Below, piece after piece: positions 1-5,334 of a stretch of DNA of 5,878 nt. The translations under genes were made by a program, and so were the position numbers. Every line of letters begins with the position of its first letter. Within the stretch, counting starts at the first letter, position 1. Source of the DNA: an uncultured Alistipes sp. (GTDB lineage Bacteria; Bacteroidota; Bacteroidia; Bacteroidales; Rikenellaceae); assembly GCA_900770635.1 (NCBI GenBank), contig CAAGLB010000067.1, forward strand, positions 1 through 5,878. The letters run 5' to 3'. Under the pieces are notes generated by a model. The model had not been told where the DNA came from. It did no database searches and saw only the letters and a list, made by a program, of their open reading frames with translations.

Positions 1-185
1 CAAAGGCGCCTCCAATGTCGGCGGCACAGCCGCCGCCAATGGCTCGGAGGGCTGCGCTGATGGGCGGCGGCAGAGCAGCGGCAGAGGTGCGGCGCTGGCG
101 TCTTGATACTATAGGGCAGATACGAAGTCGACCGCAGAGGGATGCAGAGCTACGAGGGGCGAGAGATATGGCTATTTCTATAGAG

Positions 186-255
186 ATTGCGCGCACTTCG
201 GTATAGTGCCGCCGTGCCCTGTCTCCGGTTCTATCCCTCGGGTGCTCGCAGCAAT
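186..255 (+). repeat. Telomere module alpha, left copy (external arm)
   Basis: This stretch matches, on the opposite strand, the internal arm of the right terminus at 5522-5595. There are two identical blocks: 17 bases at 204-220 against 5557-5573, and 18 bases at 238-255 against 5522-5539. It is also similar, in the same orientation, to module beta at 421-490, although the two lie in opposite arms of the left palindrome. The shared sequence shows that the two termini have a common origin or exchange sequence. Confidence 0.75.
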
Positions 256-264
256 TTTTTTTTA

Positions 265-412
265 GAGGATATGGGGGGCTTTTACTTCGCCGCTTTCAGC
301 GTCGCCCCTTGGGTATTGCCCTATATCCCTATGGGGTGCGGTGGCCCCCATAGGTCTATAGCGCCCAAGGCGTGCGCACTCGTTCCGAGAGCGCAGCGCC
401 CCCCATATCCTC
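265..412. other. Left telomere tip: stem, two ear hairpins and terminal stem
   Basis: The apex of the left palindrome can fold as a junction. A 15-bp stem pairs 265-279 with 398-412, next to a run of nine T (255-263) and a run of eight A (413-420). Two small ears follow: 288-304 (loop TTC at 295-297, six pairs, one mismatch) and 374-394 (loop TTC at 383-385, eight pairs, one A-A mismatch). A terminal stem starts with CCTTGGG 307-313 against 364-370 and closes with 328-336 against 346-354, leaving loop 337-345. Ears at a junction are known from parvovirus telomeres; the parallel is an inference from geometry. Confidence 0.6.
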
Positions 413-420
413 AAAAAAAA

Positions 421-490
421 TAGCTGTTGCGCTCCTCTCGGTCTAGCCCCGTAGCCAGTTCCCGTCGTCCCTCTCCCTCGTGTGCTCGTC
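421..490 (+). repeat. Telomere module beta, left copy (internal arm)
   Basis: This 70-base stretch aligns without gaps to the reverse complement of 5676-5745 in the right terminus, with about 12 mismatches by eye (roughly 83% identity). The alignment starts with 19 identical bases at 421-439. It contains CTAG, CCCGT and GTCGTCCCT elements also seen in the right copy. In the right terminus this version sits in the external arm, whereas here it is in the internal arm. Confidence 0.75.
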
Positions 491-626
491 TCTATATCTC
501 TAGCCATCCTCTCGCCTCCTCTTGCTCTGCATCCTCCTGCCGTCATCTTCATATCTGCCCTATAGCCCTGCCGCCACTGCCGCACCTCTGCCGCTGCTCT
601 GCCGCCGCCCATCAGCGCAGCCCTCC

Positions 627-781
627 GAGCCATTGGCGGCGGCTGTGCCGCCGACATTGGAGGCGCCTTTGGCGCCGACAAGCCGCCGATAGGCGGCGAG
701 TTCTATGCGGCGGTGTGGTGTGCTGCTGGTGTGTGCTGCATGGGTGTTGTCGAGCCATTGGAGCCGCCTATGGCGGCGACA
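627..781 (+). repeat. Three copies of a CATTGG-hairpin-CGACA motif
   Basis: The pattern CATTGG, then a short G+C palindrome, then CGACA occurs three times: from 631 to 656, 655 to 680 and 756 to 781. The palindromes differ in sequence but keep their pairing, for example GGCGCC-TTT-GGCGCC at 662-676 and GCCGCC-TAT-GGCGGC at 763-777. A further mini-hairpin, GCCGCC-GATA-GGCGGC, lies at 682-697. Copies at 655-680 and 756-781 differ mainly by changes that keep the stem complementary, suggesting selection for structure. The first copy lies inside the terminal palindrome and so recurs inverted near base 1. The function is unknown; binding sites for a replication or packaging factor are possible. Confidence 0.6.
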
Positions 782-830
782 TATCTGCGGCGGTGTGGTG
801 TGCTGTGTGGGTGTGCTGTGTGGTCGGTGG
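706..830 (+). repeat. G/T-rich direct repeats next to the left terminus
   Basis: A 20-base sequence beginning TGCGGCGGTG at 706-725 is repeated exactly at 786-805, 80 bp apart. Each copy runs into further GTGCTG words, at 720, 733 and 744 (the last as GTGTTG), and at 800 and 813. They resemble the GTGCTG words that end the iteron array beside the right terminus, but the spacing here is irregular (11-13 bp). These may be degenerate iterons marking the left end as a second origin or binding region. No gene is credible here. Confidence 0.55.
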
Positions 831-892
831 TTCAATAGTTAAAGTAACTTAAATGTATCGGTGTAAATATCCGCAATATCAATCAATTACGC

Positions 893-900
893 TATCTTTG
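893..900 (+). promoter_or_regulatory. Likely Bacteroidota -7 promoter box for the rightward genes
   Basis: TATCTTTG fits TAnnTTTG exactly and lies 32 bases before the first rightward start codon, in an A+T-rich stretch (831-931). No TTTG -33 box is visible at the usual 19-21 bp upstream, so this is a one-box match that may be weak or need an activator. Confidence 0.5.
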
Positions 901-931
901 TGGCGTGTGTAATCCCTAAAATTATAAAATT

Positions 932-2107
932 ATGGCATCAGGTAATCTAATCTTAGGAACCGCTCGCCGTAAACTCGGTGACGTGGTTATGTATCGCCGC
1001 AATGGTGAACAGCAGGCACGAGTTCGTGTCCGTAAAATCTCAAATCCAAAGTCAGAAGGACAAGCTCTGCAGCGCTGCTACATGGCTCCCGTATCAAAGT
1101 TCTATGCACCCTTAGCAGGTGTGCTTGAGAGAGCGTGGGAAGGTCTTGATACCTCCAAGTCTGCTAACGCCTTCATGAAGGCCAATATGAATTTGGCTCG
1201 AGAAAAGGGCTACTATGTAGTCAAAGGTGCAGGTTTCACAGCTCTCCCATACAAAATCAGTAAGGGCATCATGCAGCAGCTTTGGTATGAGTACAAGACC
1301 ACTCAGTCTCTTTTCGCATGGTCTATTCCAGGATTGCAAGCACCGCAGGGCGACGTTACCATTGCGCAGTTGTCAGCCGCTCTTGTCAATATCGGTTTCC
1401 AGTATGGCGACCAAATCTCTATGATATTCGCCATTGGTAACGAAGACTTTAGCGATGTGACTCCTGCATGGTGTCGCTTCATCCTATCGCAGTCAGACCA
1501 GACTACCCTGCAGTCTCTCTGCCCATATACATTAGACGTTACAGCTGTAGCCAATTCGGTACACTTCACGGGCGATGTAGATAGCCCAGTGGCTGCTATC
1601 GGTATCATTGCAAGCCGTTGGACGGGCAAGAAGTGGGCACGTTCTACCCAGTACATGGTATGCGACCCTGCATATTTGTCTCAATTCGTCAGCCTAGAGG
1701 CTCGAGAAGCTGCAATCGCATCATATCGTGGCGGTGATAGTGTTGTTCAGAGCGATGTATATCTGAACGGCGGAACAGGCTCAACACAGACTGAAGGCTC
1801 GACATATATCAAGCTGTACTCTGCAGACGGAGCCAATGAGATTGGCGGTATCTCTCTTACTGAAGTAGTTAGCACCGCCTCTGCAGATCATCCCGTTCTG
1901 CTCCGTGGTGTGTCAGCTAACAATGGTGCCCTCTATGTTGTCGAGGTGCAGGATGCTGTGAGTGGTTCTGCTACCATTGGCAAGTTCTTGGACGGCGCAG
2001 GTCAGTTCACAGTAGAGAACAACGACTGGAGCGGTACAGTCAAGTATGAGGGTGCAGACAGCATTCTTGGACGTTGGCTCGCTCAAAATGGCGTAACTAT
2101 TGGATAG
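932..2107 (+). CDS. Hypothetical protein, paralogue 1 of 2 (candidate structural protein)
   Basis: This encodes 391 residues and starts at the first ATG after the putative promoter; the leader is A+T-rich without a Shine-Dalgarno, as usual in Bacteroidota. The N-terminal third (about 1-110) is the best conserved part relative to the downstream paralogue. It has GTAR at 9-12, a basic patch RRNGEQ-x-x-RVRVRK at 22-35, NPK at 38-40 and QALQR at 44-48. The rest looks beta-rich, with SRWTGKKW around 228-235, SDVYLNGG at 274-281 and a C-terminal GRWLAQNGVTIG. No signal peptide or membrane segment is seen. The G-x-x-GD-V ... NPK-x-E-x-Q-x-x-QR layout recalls DUF6266, a Bacteroidota family of unknown function, but this is recalled by eye and uncertain. 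A capsid or nucleic-acid-coating protein with a basic N-terminal arm is plausible and unproven. No catalytic motif is recognised. Confidence 0.93.
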   Translation: MASGNLILGTARRKLGDVVMYRRNGEQQARVRVRKISNPKSEGQALQRCYMAPVSKFYAPLAGVLERAWEGLDTSKSANAFMKANMNLAREKGYYVVKGAGFTALPYKISKGIMQQLWYEYKTTQSLFAWSIPGLQAPQGDVTIAQLSAALVNIGFQYGDQISMIFAIGNEDFSDVTPAWCRFILSQSDQTTLQSLCPYTLDVTAVANSVHFTGDVDSPVAAIGIIASRWTGKKWARSTQYMVCDPAYLSQFVSLEAREAAIASYRGGDSVVQSDVYLNGGTGSTQTEGSTYIKLYSADGANEIGGISLTEVVSTASADHPVLLRGVSANNGALYVVEVQDAVSGSATIGKFLDGAGQFTVENNDWSGTVKYEGADSILGRWLAQNGVTIG

Positions 2108-2139
2108 TTCTTAGTTACAACATCAAAAGGTTTTAGTCG

Positions 2140-2183
2140 CCGCCTAGTGTGGTCACCATGTTGGATAGTGGCGCACTAGGCGG
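2140..2183. other. Strong hairpin between the two paralogous genes
   Basis: A perfect 10-bp stem pairs CCGCCTAGTG (2140-2149) with CACTAGGCGG (2174-2183) around a 24-base loop. It lies 33 bases after the first gene and 33 before the next start codon. No clean T tract follows (TTAATTATTC), so it is not a standard terminator. It could protect or attenuate the transcript and so set the ratio of the two products, or act as a DNA-level signal. The stem resembles GCACTAGACGG in the right terminus at 5568-5578, differing in one base, which may be chance. Confidence 0.6.
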
Positions 2184-2215
2184 TTAATTATTCGATAATC
2201 AAATAGTTGTGAGTT

Positions 2216-3379
2216 ATGGCTATAGGTAATTTATTCTTGGGAACAGCTCGTAAGACCATCGGCGATATCGTCATGTATCGGCGCAATGGTGAGCAGCTGT
2301 CCCGTGTAAGAGTTCGAAAGATAGCGAACCCAAAGACCGAGGCACAAGCACTCCAGCGCAACTATATGGCACCCGTAACTAAGTTCTATGCACCCTTAGC
2401 GGATGTTCTCGAAAGGTCTTGGGAGGGTCTCGATAGGCAAAAGTCTCTAGGCGCTTTTCTCAAGACTAACGCAGGATTAGCTAGGTCGAGTGGTTGGTAT
2501 GTAGTCAAGGGTGCAGGGTTCACGCCGCTGCCGTATAAGGTTAGCAATGGTACGTTGCCGCCTCTAACGTATAGTGAAAGTGAGCTGTCTCTAGGTGGTC
2601 AGTCAATCGCCGATATCAAAGTGTCGACAATCTCTGCAGCACTCGTAAATATGGGCTACCAGTTAGGCGACCAATTAACAACAATAATCTGCTTACAAGA
2701 TGCTGCAGGCGATGTACGCCCTATATGGTCTAGGGTACTCTTGAGCAGTTCGGATGAGAGCGATATCTTCAGCGATATAGCTGGAGCAGTATTATTCGAG
2801 CAGGGCAACAATGCTCTAGCCTATTCGGGTGTGCTCGAGCAAGTTATCGGTGCAGTGTTCATTGTCTCGAGGTGGAACGGCTCTAAGTGGTTGCGCTCCT
2901 CTCAATATGTCCAAGTATCTTCGACATGGTTGGAGCAATATACAAGTATCGAGGCTAGAGCTGCCGCCATTGCATCGTACCAAAGTGGTGATAGTGTCGT
3001 CTCGAGTGATGTCTATTTGAACGGCGGGTCGGGTTCTAGAGGTTCTGCAGCTAGTGACTTGATTGTGCCGTTTATGGATAGTCAGTCCAAGAACCAAGCA
3101 GGATATTGTAAGCCGATAAGCGTTGTCCAGAACGTAATTGGAGAGAATGTAATCCTACGGGTTCAAAATGTATCGAATGGGCAGATCTTGGACATGAACG
3201 TAATGAATATTACTGCGGGTCCGGTGACTTATGGTCGCATAATGTATCGCAGTACCGAGACGCGCTGGCTGTGGCATGCTGCAGCATCCATTACTCCATA
3301 TTGTGTTCCTTATGGCTCTGTAAGCTATAGAGCCGAGTTGCGTTCATGGTTAGCTGGTAATGGTATTACTATTGCGTAA
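2216..3379 (+). CDS. Hypothetical protein, paralogue 2 of 2 (candidate structural protein)
   Basis: This encodes 387 residues and is clearly homologous to the preceding gene along the whole length. The first 110 residues are nearly collinear, with GTAR, GD-I-VMYRRNGEQ, RVRVRKIANPKTE and QALQR. Later shared blocks are SAALVNMGYQLGDQ, SRWNGSKW (about 218-225), EARAAAIASYQSGDSVV, SDVYLNGG (264-271) and a C-terminal SWLAGNGITIA. The regions between these blocks have diverged strongly, and a segment of about 300-370 has no clear counterpart. The gene has no TAnnTTTG promoter of its own in the 108-base gap, so it is probably co-transcribed with the first gene through the intergenic hairpin. Duplication followed by divergence of loops would suit two subunits of one assembly, or two attachment variants. 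No known enzyme motif is seen. Confidence 0.93.
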   Translation: MAIGNLFLGTARKTIGDIVMYRRNGEQLSRVRVRKIANPKTEAQALQRNYMAPVTKFYAPLADVLERSWEGLDRQKSLGAFLKTNAGLARSSGWYVVKGAGFTPLPYKVSNGTLPPLTYSESELSLGGQSIADIKVSTISAALVNMGYQLGDQLTTIICLQDAAGDVRPIWSRVLLSSSDESDIFSDIAGAVLFEQGNNALAYSGVLEQVIGAVFIVSRWNGSKWLRSSQYVQVSSTWLEQYTSIEARAAAIASYQSGDSVVSSDVYLNGGSGSRGSAASDLIVPFMDSQSKNQAGYCKPISVVQNVIGENVILRVQNVSNGQILDMNVMNITAGPVTYGRIMYRSTETRWLWHAAASITPYCVPYGSVSYRAELRSWLAGNGITIA

Positions 3380-3403
3380 TCTTCGGTTTTGTTATTTATG
3401 TGT

Positions 3404-3441
3404 GGGCTCTTGGTCGTGATGATCAAGAGCTCTCTCTTTTA
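3404..3441. terminator. Bidirectional terminator between convergent gene blocks
   Basis: A 12-bp stem pairs 3404-3415 with 3421-3432 (GCTCTTG against CAAGAGC at its core, two G-T wobbles) with loop GTGAT at 3416-3420. A pyrimidine run ending TCTCTTTTAT follows on the plus strand. It sits between the end of the rightward genes and the end of the leftward operon, and the last leftward stop codon overlaps the T run. Confidence 0.75.
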
Positions 3442-3690
3442 TGTGTCTTGGAGTAACCAAGAGAGTTCTCCAAAGTCATACTGGCAATGGTCGGCTCTAA
3501 AATTGTCTAGGTTGCATCCCAGTTCTCGATACTGATTGTATATTCGGTGCAATCTAAGCAAAAGCAAATAGGTGTGCACTGCCTCATTGATTAGTCGATT
3601 TCGATTTGAGCCATACTGCTCGATGTATTGTCTAAGCTCTGCAGATATGTTCAAGTCTAACTTGAGGTGATAATCTTCCGTAGTTCTCAT
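3439..3690 (-). CDS. Ribbon-helix-helix-like small protein
   Basis: This encodes 83 residues and is the last gene of the leftward operon. Its ATG overlaps the stop of the preceding gene as ATGA (3687-3690), which supports this start and translational coupling. Residues 9-15 (LKLDLNI) could form the DNA-contacting strand. SAELRQYIEQYG (16-27) would be the first helix, and SNRNRLINEAVHTYL (28-42) the second, after the pattern of CopG/Arc ribbon-helix-helix proteins. The tail of about 40 residues is not recognised. Proteins of this fold bind DNA as dimers and often regulate plasmid copy number, partition or their own operon. The assignment is from the predicted pattern only; another small helical fold is possible. 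Confidence 0.75.
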   Translation of the reverse strand: MRTTEDYHLKLDLNISAELRQYIEQYGSNRNRLINEAVHTYLLLLRLHRIYNQYRELGCNLDNFRADHCQYDFGELSWLLQDT

Positions 3691-3869
3691 TGCTCGATAG
3701 TATTGTGTTCTAGTCGATATAATACTTCTTTAACTCGAGCAATCTCGTTATCGATAGCTATCTCGCTAGCTCGAGCGGCTCTTAAGTTGGATTGGCTCCT
3801 GCTCTTAATGTAAGCCTTCTGCGCTGCTCTCATATAGCTGACTGCATAAAAAAACTCCTTGGGTGTCAT
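3687..3869 (-). CDS. Hypothetical small helical protein (60 aa)
   Basis: This encodes 60 residues. It follows the winged-helix gene after 19 bases and overlaps the next gene by ATGA. The sequence is almost entirely helix-forming and charged: MTPKEFFYAVSYMRAAQKAY, then an Arg/Lys/Ser-rich turn, then a second helix with EIAIDNEIARVKEVLYRLE. It is probably a two-helix hairpin or coiled coil with no catalytic residues. Similar short 'EFF/Y...MR.AQK.Y...R' proteins seem familiar from Bacteroidota phages and mobile elements, but their function is not known and this resemblance is from memory. Position in the operon suggests an accessory to the DNA-binding proteins on either side. Confidence 0.75.
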   Translation of the reverse strand: MTPKEFFYAVSYMRAAQKAYIKSRSQSNLRAARASEIAIDNEIARVKEVLYRLEHNTIEQ

Positions 3870-3888
3870 ATAGTTGGGGTATTTGGTT

Positions 3889-4428
3889 CTACTTTGTATT
3901 AGTCATTGCTGCTTTGTGCTGCTCGTATACCTTGCGCCAGTGTTCGCAATATGCTGCTGCATCGAGGTCGCCAGCATTAGCCGCCTCTAGTTTCTTCTCA
4001 TAGCATAACATGAAGGTAGTCTTGCCAGATGCTCGCAAGCGTTCCCTCTGCTCTCTCTGTTCGTCTGCTTGGCGTTCTCTCTCGATATCTGCAGCCTCTC
4101 TTATCTTGGCTGCTTGTGTCTTGGGCTGCTTAGGTTCTGCCTTAGGTCGTGCTGTGGGCTGCTCACTAGGTAGCCACTTCGTAACTTTCCACCCTAGAGA
4201 CGTACGCTCGATGTAGTGATAGCGCTCTAATAGCATGGTAGCGTGTCTAACTGCGCTAAATGTTATGCCAACTTGTTCTGCAAGTGTTCTTAGACCGATG
4301 TGGCATATATCTCGGTCGTAATCATGATAGCCACACGTGAGTGTCATATGGAGGTAAACTAACCGAGCGTTCACGCACTTATATAACTCCGGTGTGGCAG
4401 TCATATCGATGATAGTTGTATATCTCAT
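3889..4428 (-). CDS. Winged helix-turn-helix protein, candidate replication or regulatory factor
   Basis: This encodes 179 residues, the largest leftward gene, starting three bases after the preceding stop. Residues 13-87 form a winged helix-turn-helix: an N-terminal helix around 13-30, LRTLAEQVGI-TFSAVRHATMLLERYHYIER at 46-75 as the helix-turn-helix, and a wing ending GWKVTKWLP at 79-87. Residues 88-135 are a highly charged, Pro/Lys/Glu/Arg-rich linker with coiled-coil character. The C-terminal 40 residues form a helical domain (CYEKKLEAANAGDLDAAAYCEHWRKVYEQH). The layout of winged helix, charged linker and small C-terminal module is seen in phage replisome organisers and some plasmid initiators, but no specific family can be named. 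With no other candidate here it is the best guess for the protein that reads the 12-bp iterons; a transcription factor is equally possible. No HUH motif, Walker A or polymerase motif is present. Confidence 0.85.
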   Translation of the reverse strand: MRYTTIIDMTATPELYKCVNARLVYLHMTLTCGYHDYDRDICHIGLRTLAEQVGITFSAVRHATMLLERYHYIERTSLGWKVTKWLPSEQPTARPKAEPKQPKTQAAKIREAADIERERQADEQREQRERLRASGKTTFMLCYEKKLEAANAGDLDAAAYCEHWRKVYEQHKAAMTNTK

Positions 4429-4431
4429 ATT

Positions 4432-4617
4432 TTAGAGTTCTTTAGTTTTGTTGGTTGCGTCAGTAAGGATATCATACGCTAGCTTGAGCGCATCGTCCAG
4501 AATAACCTTTACTTGGGGCGTGAGCTGTTCGGACCTAAGGAGGGTCGTACGTATCCTCCAAAGGTCCACTTTGTGCTGCTCTACCTCATGTATCATCACA
4601 ATGTCTGCAGGTGTCAT
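4432..4617 (-). CDS. Hypothetical small helical protein (61 aa)
   Basis: This encodes 61 residues. Its ATG overlaps the stop of the XRE regulator gene as ATGA (4614-4617), and its stop is followed three bases later by the winged-helix gene, so all three are likely translated from one message. The sequence is predicted helical throughout (MTPADIVMIHEVEQHKVDLWRIRTTLL, then PQVKVILDDALKLAYDILTDATNK). It has no membrane segment and no known motif. The function is unknown; a partner of one of the adjacent DNA-binding proteins is a reasonable guess. Confidence 0.75.
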   Translation of the reverse strand: MTPADIVMIHEVEQHKVDLWRIRTTLLRSEQLTPQVKVILDDALKLAYDILTDATNKTKEL

Positions 4618-4883
4618 GCTCTCTGCTCGTTAGTCAATGCCTCGGTTAAGCGTGCCCACACCTTGTAGGTCATCTCCCAGCTCACTGGTCGTGCAGCCTC
4701 TAGGCGCATGATAGTATAGCGAGATATGCCCCATTGTTCTGCCAGCTGCTCTTGTGTAAGGTCCTGACGCAGGCGGTAGGTCTTGATAGCTATCGAGACA
4801 TCGCAGCGATCTGCAGTCAGCGTTAGCCCTGCTCTCTTCATGGCAGGGGCGAGTACTTGATTAGTGTTGTTATTGTTGTCCAT
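4614..4883 (-). CDS. XRE-type helix-turn-helix regulator
   Basis: This encodes 89 residues, the first gene of the leftward operon. Residues about 29-80 match a Cro/C1-type helix-turn-helix: SIAIKTYRLRQDLTQEQLAEQWGISRYTIMRLE, with the scaffold helix at 44-51 and the recognition helix at about 54-62. The N terminus (MDNNNNTNQ) is Asn-rich and probably disordered; an internal ATG at residue 15 is a possible alternative start. The protein is little more than the DNA-binding domain, typical of small phage and plasmid repressors. It starts about 40 bases downstream of a strong promoter that carries a repeated palindromic motif, so autoregulation of the operon is likely. What it represses beyond that is not visible. 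Confidence 0.88.
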   Translation of the reverse strand: MDNNNNTNQVLAPAMKRAGLTLTADRCDVSIAIKTYRLRQDLTQEQLAEQWGISRYTIMRLEAARPVSWEMTYKVWARLTEALTNEQRA

Positions 4884-4888
4884 AATGC

Positions 4889-4916
4889 TAGGCTGCAGGG
4901 GATGTTAGCCTGCAGC
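4889..4916 (-). promoter_or_regulatory. Operator-like palindrome at the start of the leftward transcript
   Basis: GCTGCAG (4892-4898) is the exact complement of CTGCAGC (4910-4916), with 11 bases between. The same pair also reads as a direct repeat TAGSCTGCAG at 4889-4898 and 4906-4915, 17 bp apart. It lies just downstream of the -7 box, over the expected transcription start and leader. A binding site for the XRE protein encoded directly below it, or a 5' leader hairpin, are the two readings. Confidence 0.5.
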
Positions 4917-4922
4917 TGGGTG

Positions 4923-4954
4923 CAAAGGTAGCCATTTTCAGCCACACCACCAAA
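4923..4954 (-). promoter_or_regulatory. Bacteroidota promoter for the leftward operon
   Basis: Read on the minus strand, TTTG (4954-4951) is followed by exactly 20 bases and then TACCTTTG (4930-4923). This matches both boxes and spacing of the TTTG / TAnnTTTG consensus. Transcription would begin about 4916, leaving a leader of about 35 bases before the XRE gene. It is the strongest evidence for the host phylum. Confidence 0.8.
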
Positions 4955-4985
4955 CATTTCTGCAACTTTTTTCGACATATCCATG

Positions 4986-5088
4986 CCCGCAGCCTTACGG
5001 CAGCGGGGTCGGTCGAAGTTGCCGCGGAGCGGCGGGGGGCGTTTAGCCCGTCGACGCTCGGCGGTGTTCGCTGCGCACGGACAGCGCA
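4986..5088. other. Cluster of four small G+C hairpins upstream of the leftward promoter
   Basis: Within about 100 bases four stems can form: 4986-5007 (CCCGC-a-GCC / GGC-a-GCGGG, loop TTAC), 5021-5033 (GCCGC-gga-GCGGC), 5037-5049 (GGGC / GCCC, loop GTTTA) and 5072-5088 (TGCGC / GCGCA). The island is G+C-rich between A+T-rich neighbours. No gene is supported in 4884-5389. A single-strand initiation or primosome-type site is one possibility; G+C composition alone could also yield such stems. Confidence 0.4.
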
Positions 5089-5112
5089 CAGGGCGGAATT
5101 TGGCATTTTCCC

Positions 5113-5168
5113 GACTTAAAAAAAGCGTCAGCGCCCTAAATATTTGTTTTAGTATTATTATTTATATA
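5113..5168. other. A+T-rich stretch beside the iterons
   Basis: A run of seven A begins near 5119 and a T/A tract spans about 5139-5167, directly preceding the iteron arrays. An A+T-rich unwinding element next to iterons is the usual layout of iteron origins, so this may be the melting region of an origin. Confidence 0.4.
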
Positions 5169-5170
5169 GT

Positions 5171-5230
5171 GTGCCGTGCTTTGTGTCGTGGTGCGTGTCG
5201 TGATGTGTGCCGTTAGGTGTGTCGCACTAT
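5171..5230 (+). repeat. Iteron array I: five 12-bp units
   Basis: GTGYCG words begin at 5171, 5183, 5195, 5207 and 5219, exactly 12 bp apart. The units are GTGCCGTGCTTT, GTGTCGTGGTGC, GTGTCGTGATGT, GTGCCGTTAGGT and GTGTCGCACTAT. The array is bracketed by TATAGTG (5165-5171) and its complement CACTATA (5225-5231), so it could also be looped out as a unit. Such phased repeats are typical of initiator-binding sites at plasmid origins or of partition sites. The protein that binds them is not identified. Confidence 0.8.
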
Positions 5231-5233
5231 AGG

Positions 5234-5262
5234 CTGAAATGCCGATATACAAAGCGTTTCAG
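5234..5262. other. Hairpin separating the two iteron arrays
   Basis: CTGAAATGC (5234-5242) pairs with GCGTTTCAG (5254-5262), nine pairs including one T-G wobble, with an 11-base A-rich loop. It sits exactly between arrays I and II, so it may be part of the same origin or partition site. Confidence 0.5.
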
Positions 5263-5263
5263 T

Positions 5264-5334
5264 GTGCCGTGCTTTGTGTCGTTATCTGTGCCGTGCGGTG
5301 TGCCGTGCGGTGTGCTGCAAATGTGCTGCTTTTA
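5264..5334 (+). repeat. Iteron array II: six 11-12-bp units
   Basis: Units begin at 5264, 5276, 5288, 5300 and 5312 at 12-bp spacing and at 5323 after 11. They read GTGCCGTGCTTT, GTGTCGTTATCT, GTGCCGTGCGGT twice, GTGCTGCAAAT and GTGCTGCTTTTA. The first unit of array II equals that of array I: a 22-base block at 5261-5282 repeats 5168-5189 exactly. The last two units drift to GTGCTG, the form found beside the left terminus. The array ends about 55 bp from the right palindrome. Confidence 0.8.

Larger units (their letters stand above)
1..671. repeat. Left terminal imperfect palindrome (candidate hairpin telomere)
   Basis: Base 1 pairs with base 671, and the first 93 bases are a perfect reverse complement of 579-671. 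Inside that the two arms remain alignable but carry many substitutions and small indels. The pairing sum drifts from 672 at the outside to 677 near 265/412 and 682 at the tip, so the external arm has lost net bases. The window begins inside a small palindrome (GGCGCC-TTT-GGCGCC at 662-676), so the true end may lie slightly outside the window. The segment is G+C-rich compared with the gene block and has no credible gene; open frames here are by-products of the base composition. It most resembles a fold-back terminus of a linear genome. A chimeric inverted duplication is less likely because such artefacts give identical arms. Confidence 0.85.

Noticed and set aside
1..671. The end palindrome as an MDA or assembly inverted-duplication chimera
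   Set aside because: A chimera gives identical arms; here the inner arms differ by many substitutions and indels, and the other end has an independent palindrome sharing modules and the same mismatch. It remains the main alternative for the perfect outer 93 and 79 bp.
15..852. Open frames of 63-141 codons on both strands in the left palindrome and its flank
   Set aside because: They are low-complexity, Arg/Ala/Cys/Ser-rich, follow the symmetrical G+C-rich sequence and overlap one another on opposite strands; no start context or homology supports them.
3439..4883. Toxin-antitoxin operon
   Set aside because: The ribbon-helix-helix-like and XRE proteins could be antitoxins, but none of the neighbours looks like a known toxin and the order within a five-gene operon does not fit a pair.
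4838..5216. Overlapping frames of 72-83 codons around the leftward promoter and hairpin island
   Set aside because: They cross the promoter, operator-like site and iterons and have no recognisable protein features.
5171..5334. CRISPR array
   Set aside because: The repeat units are 12 bp with no spacers and no cas genes.
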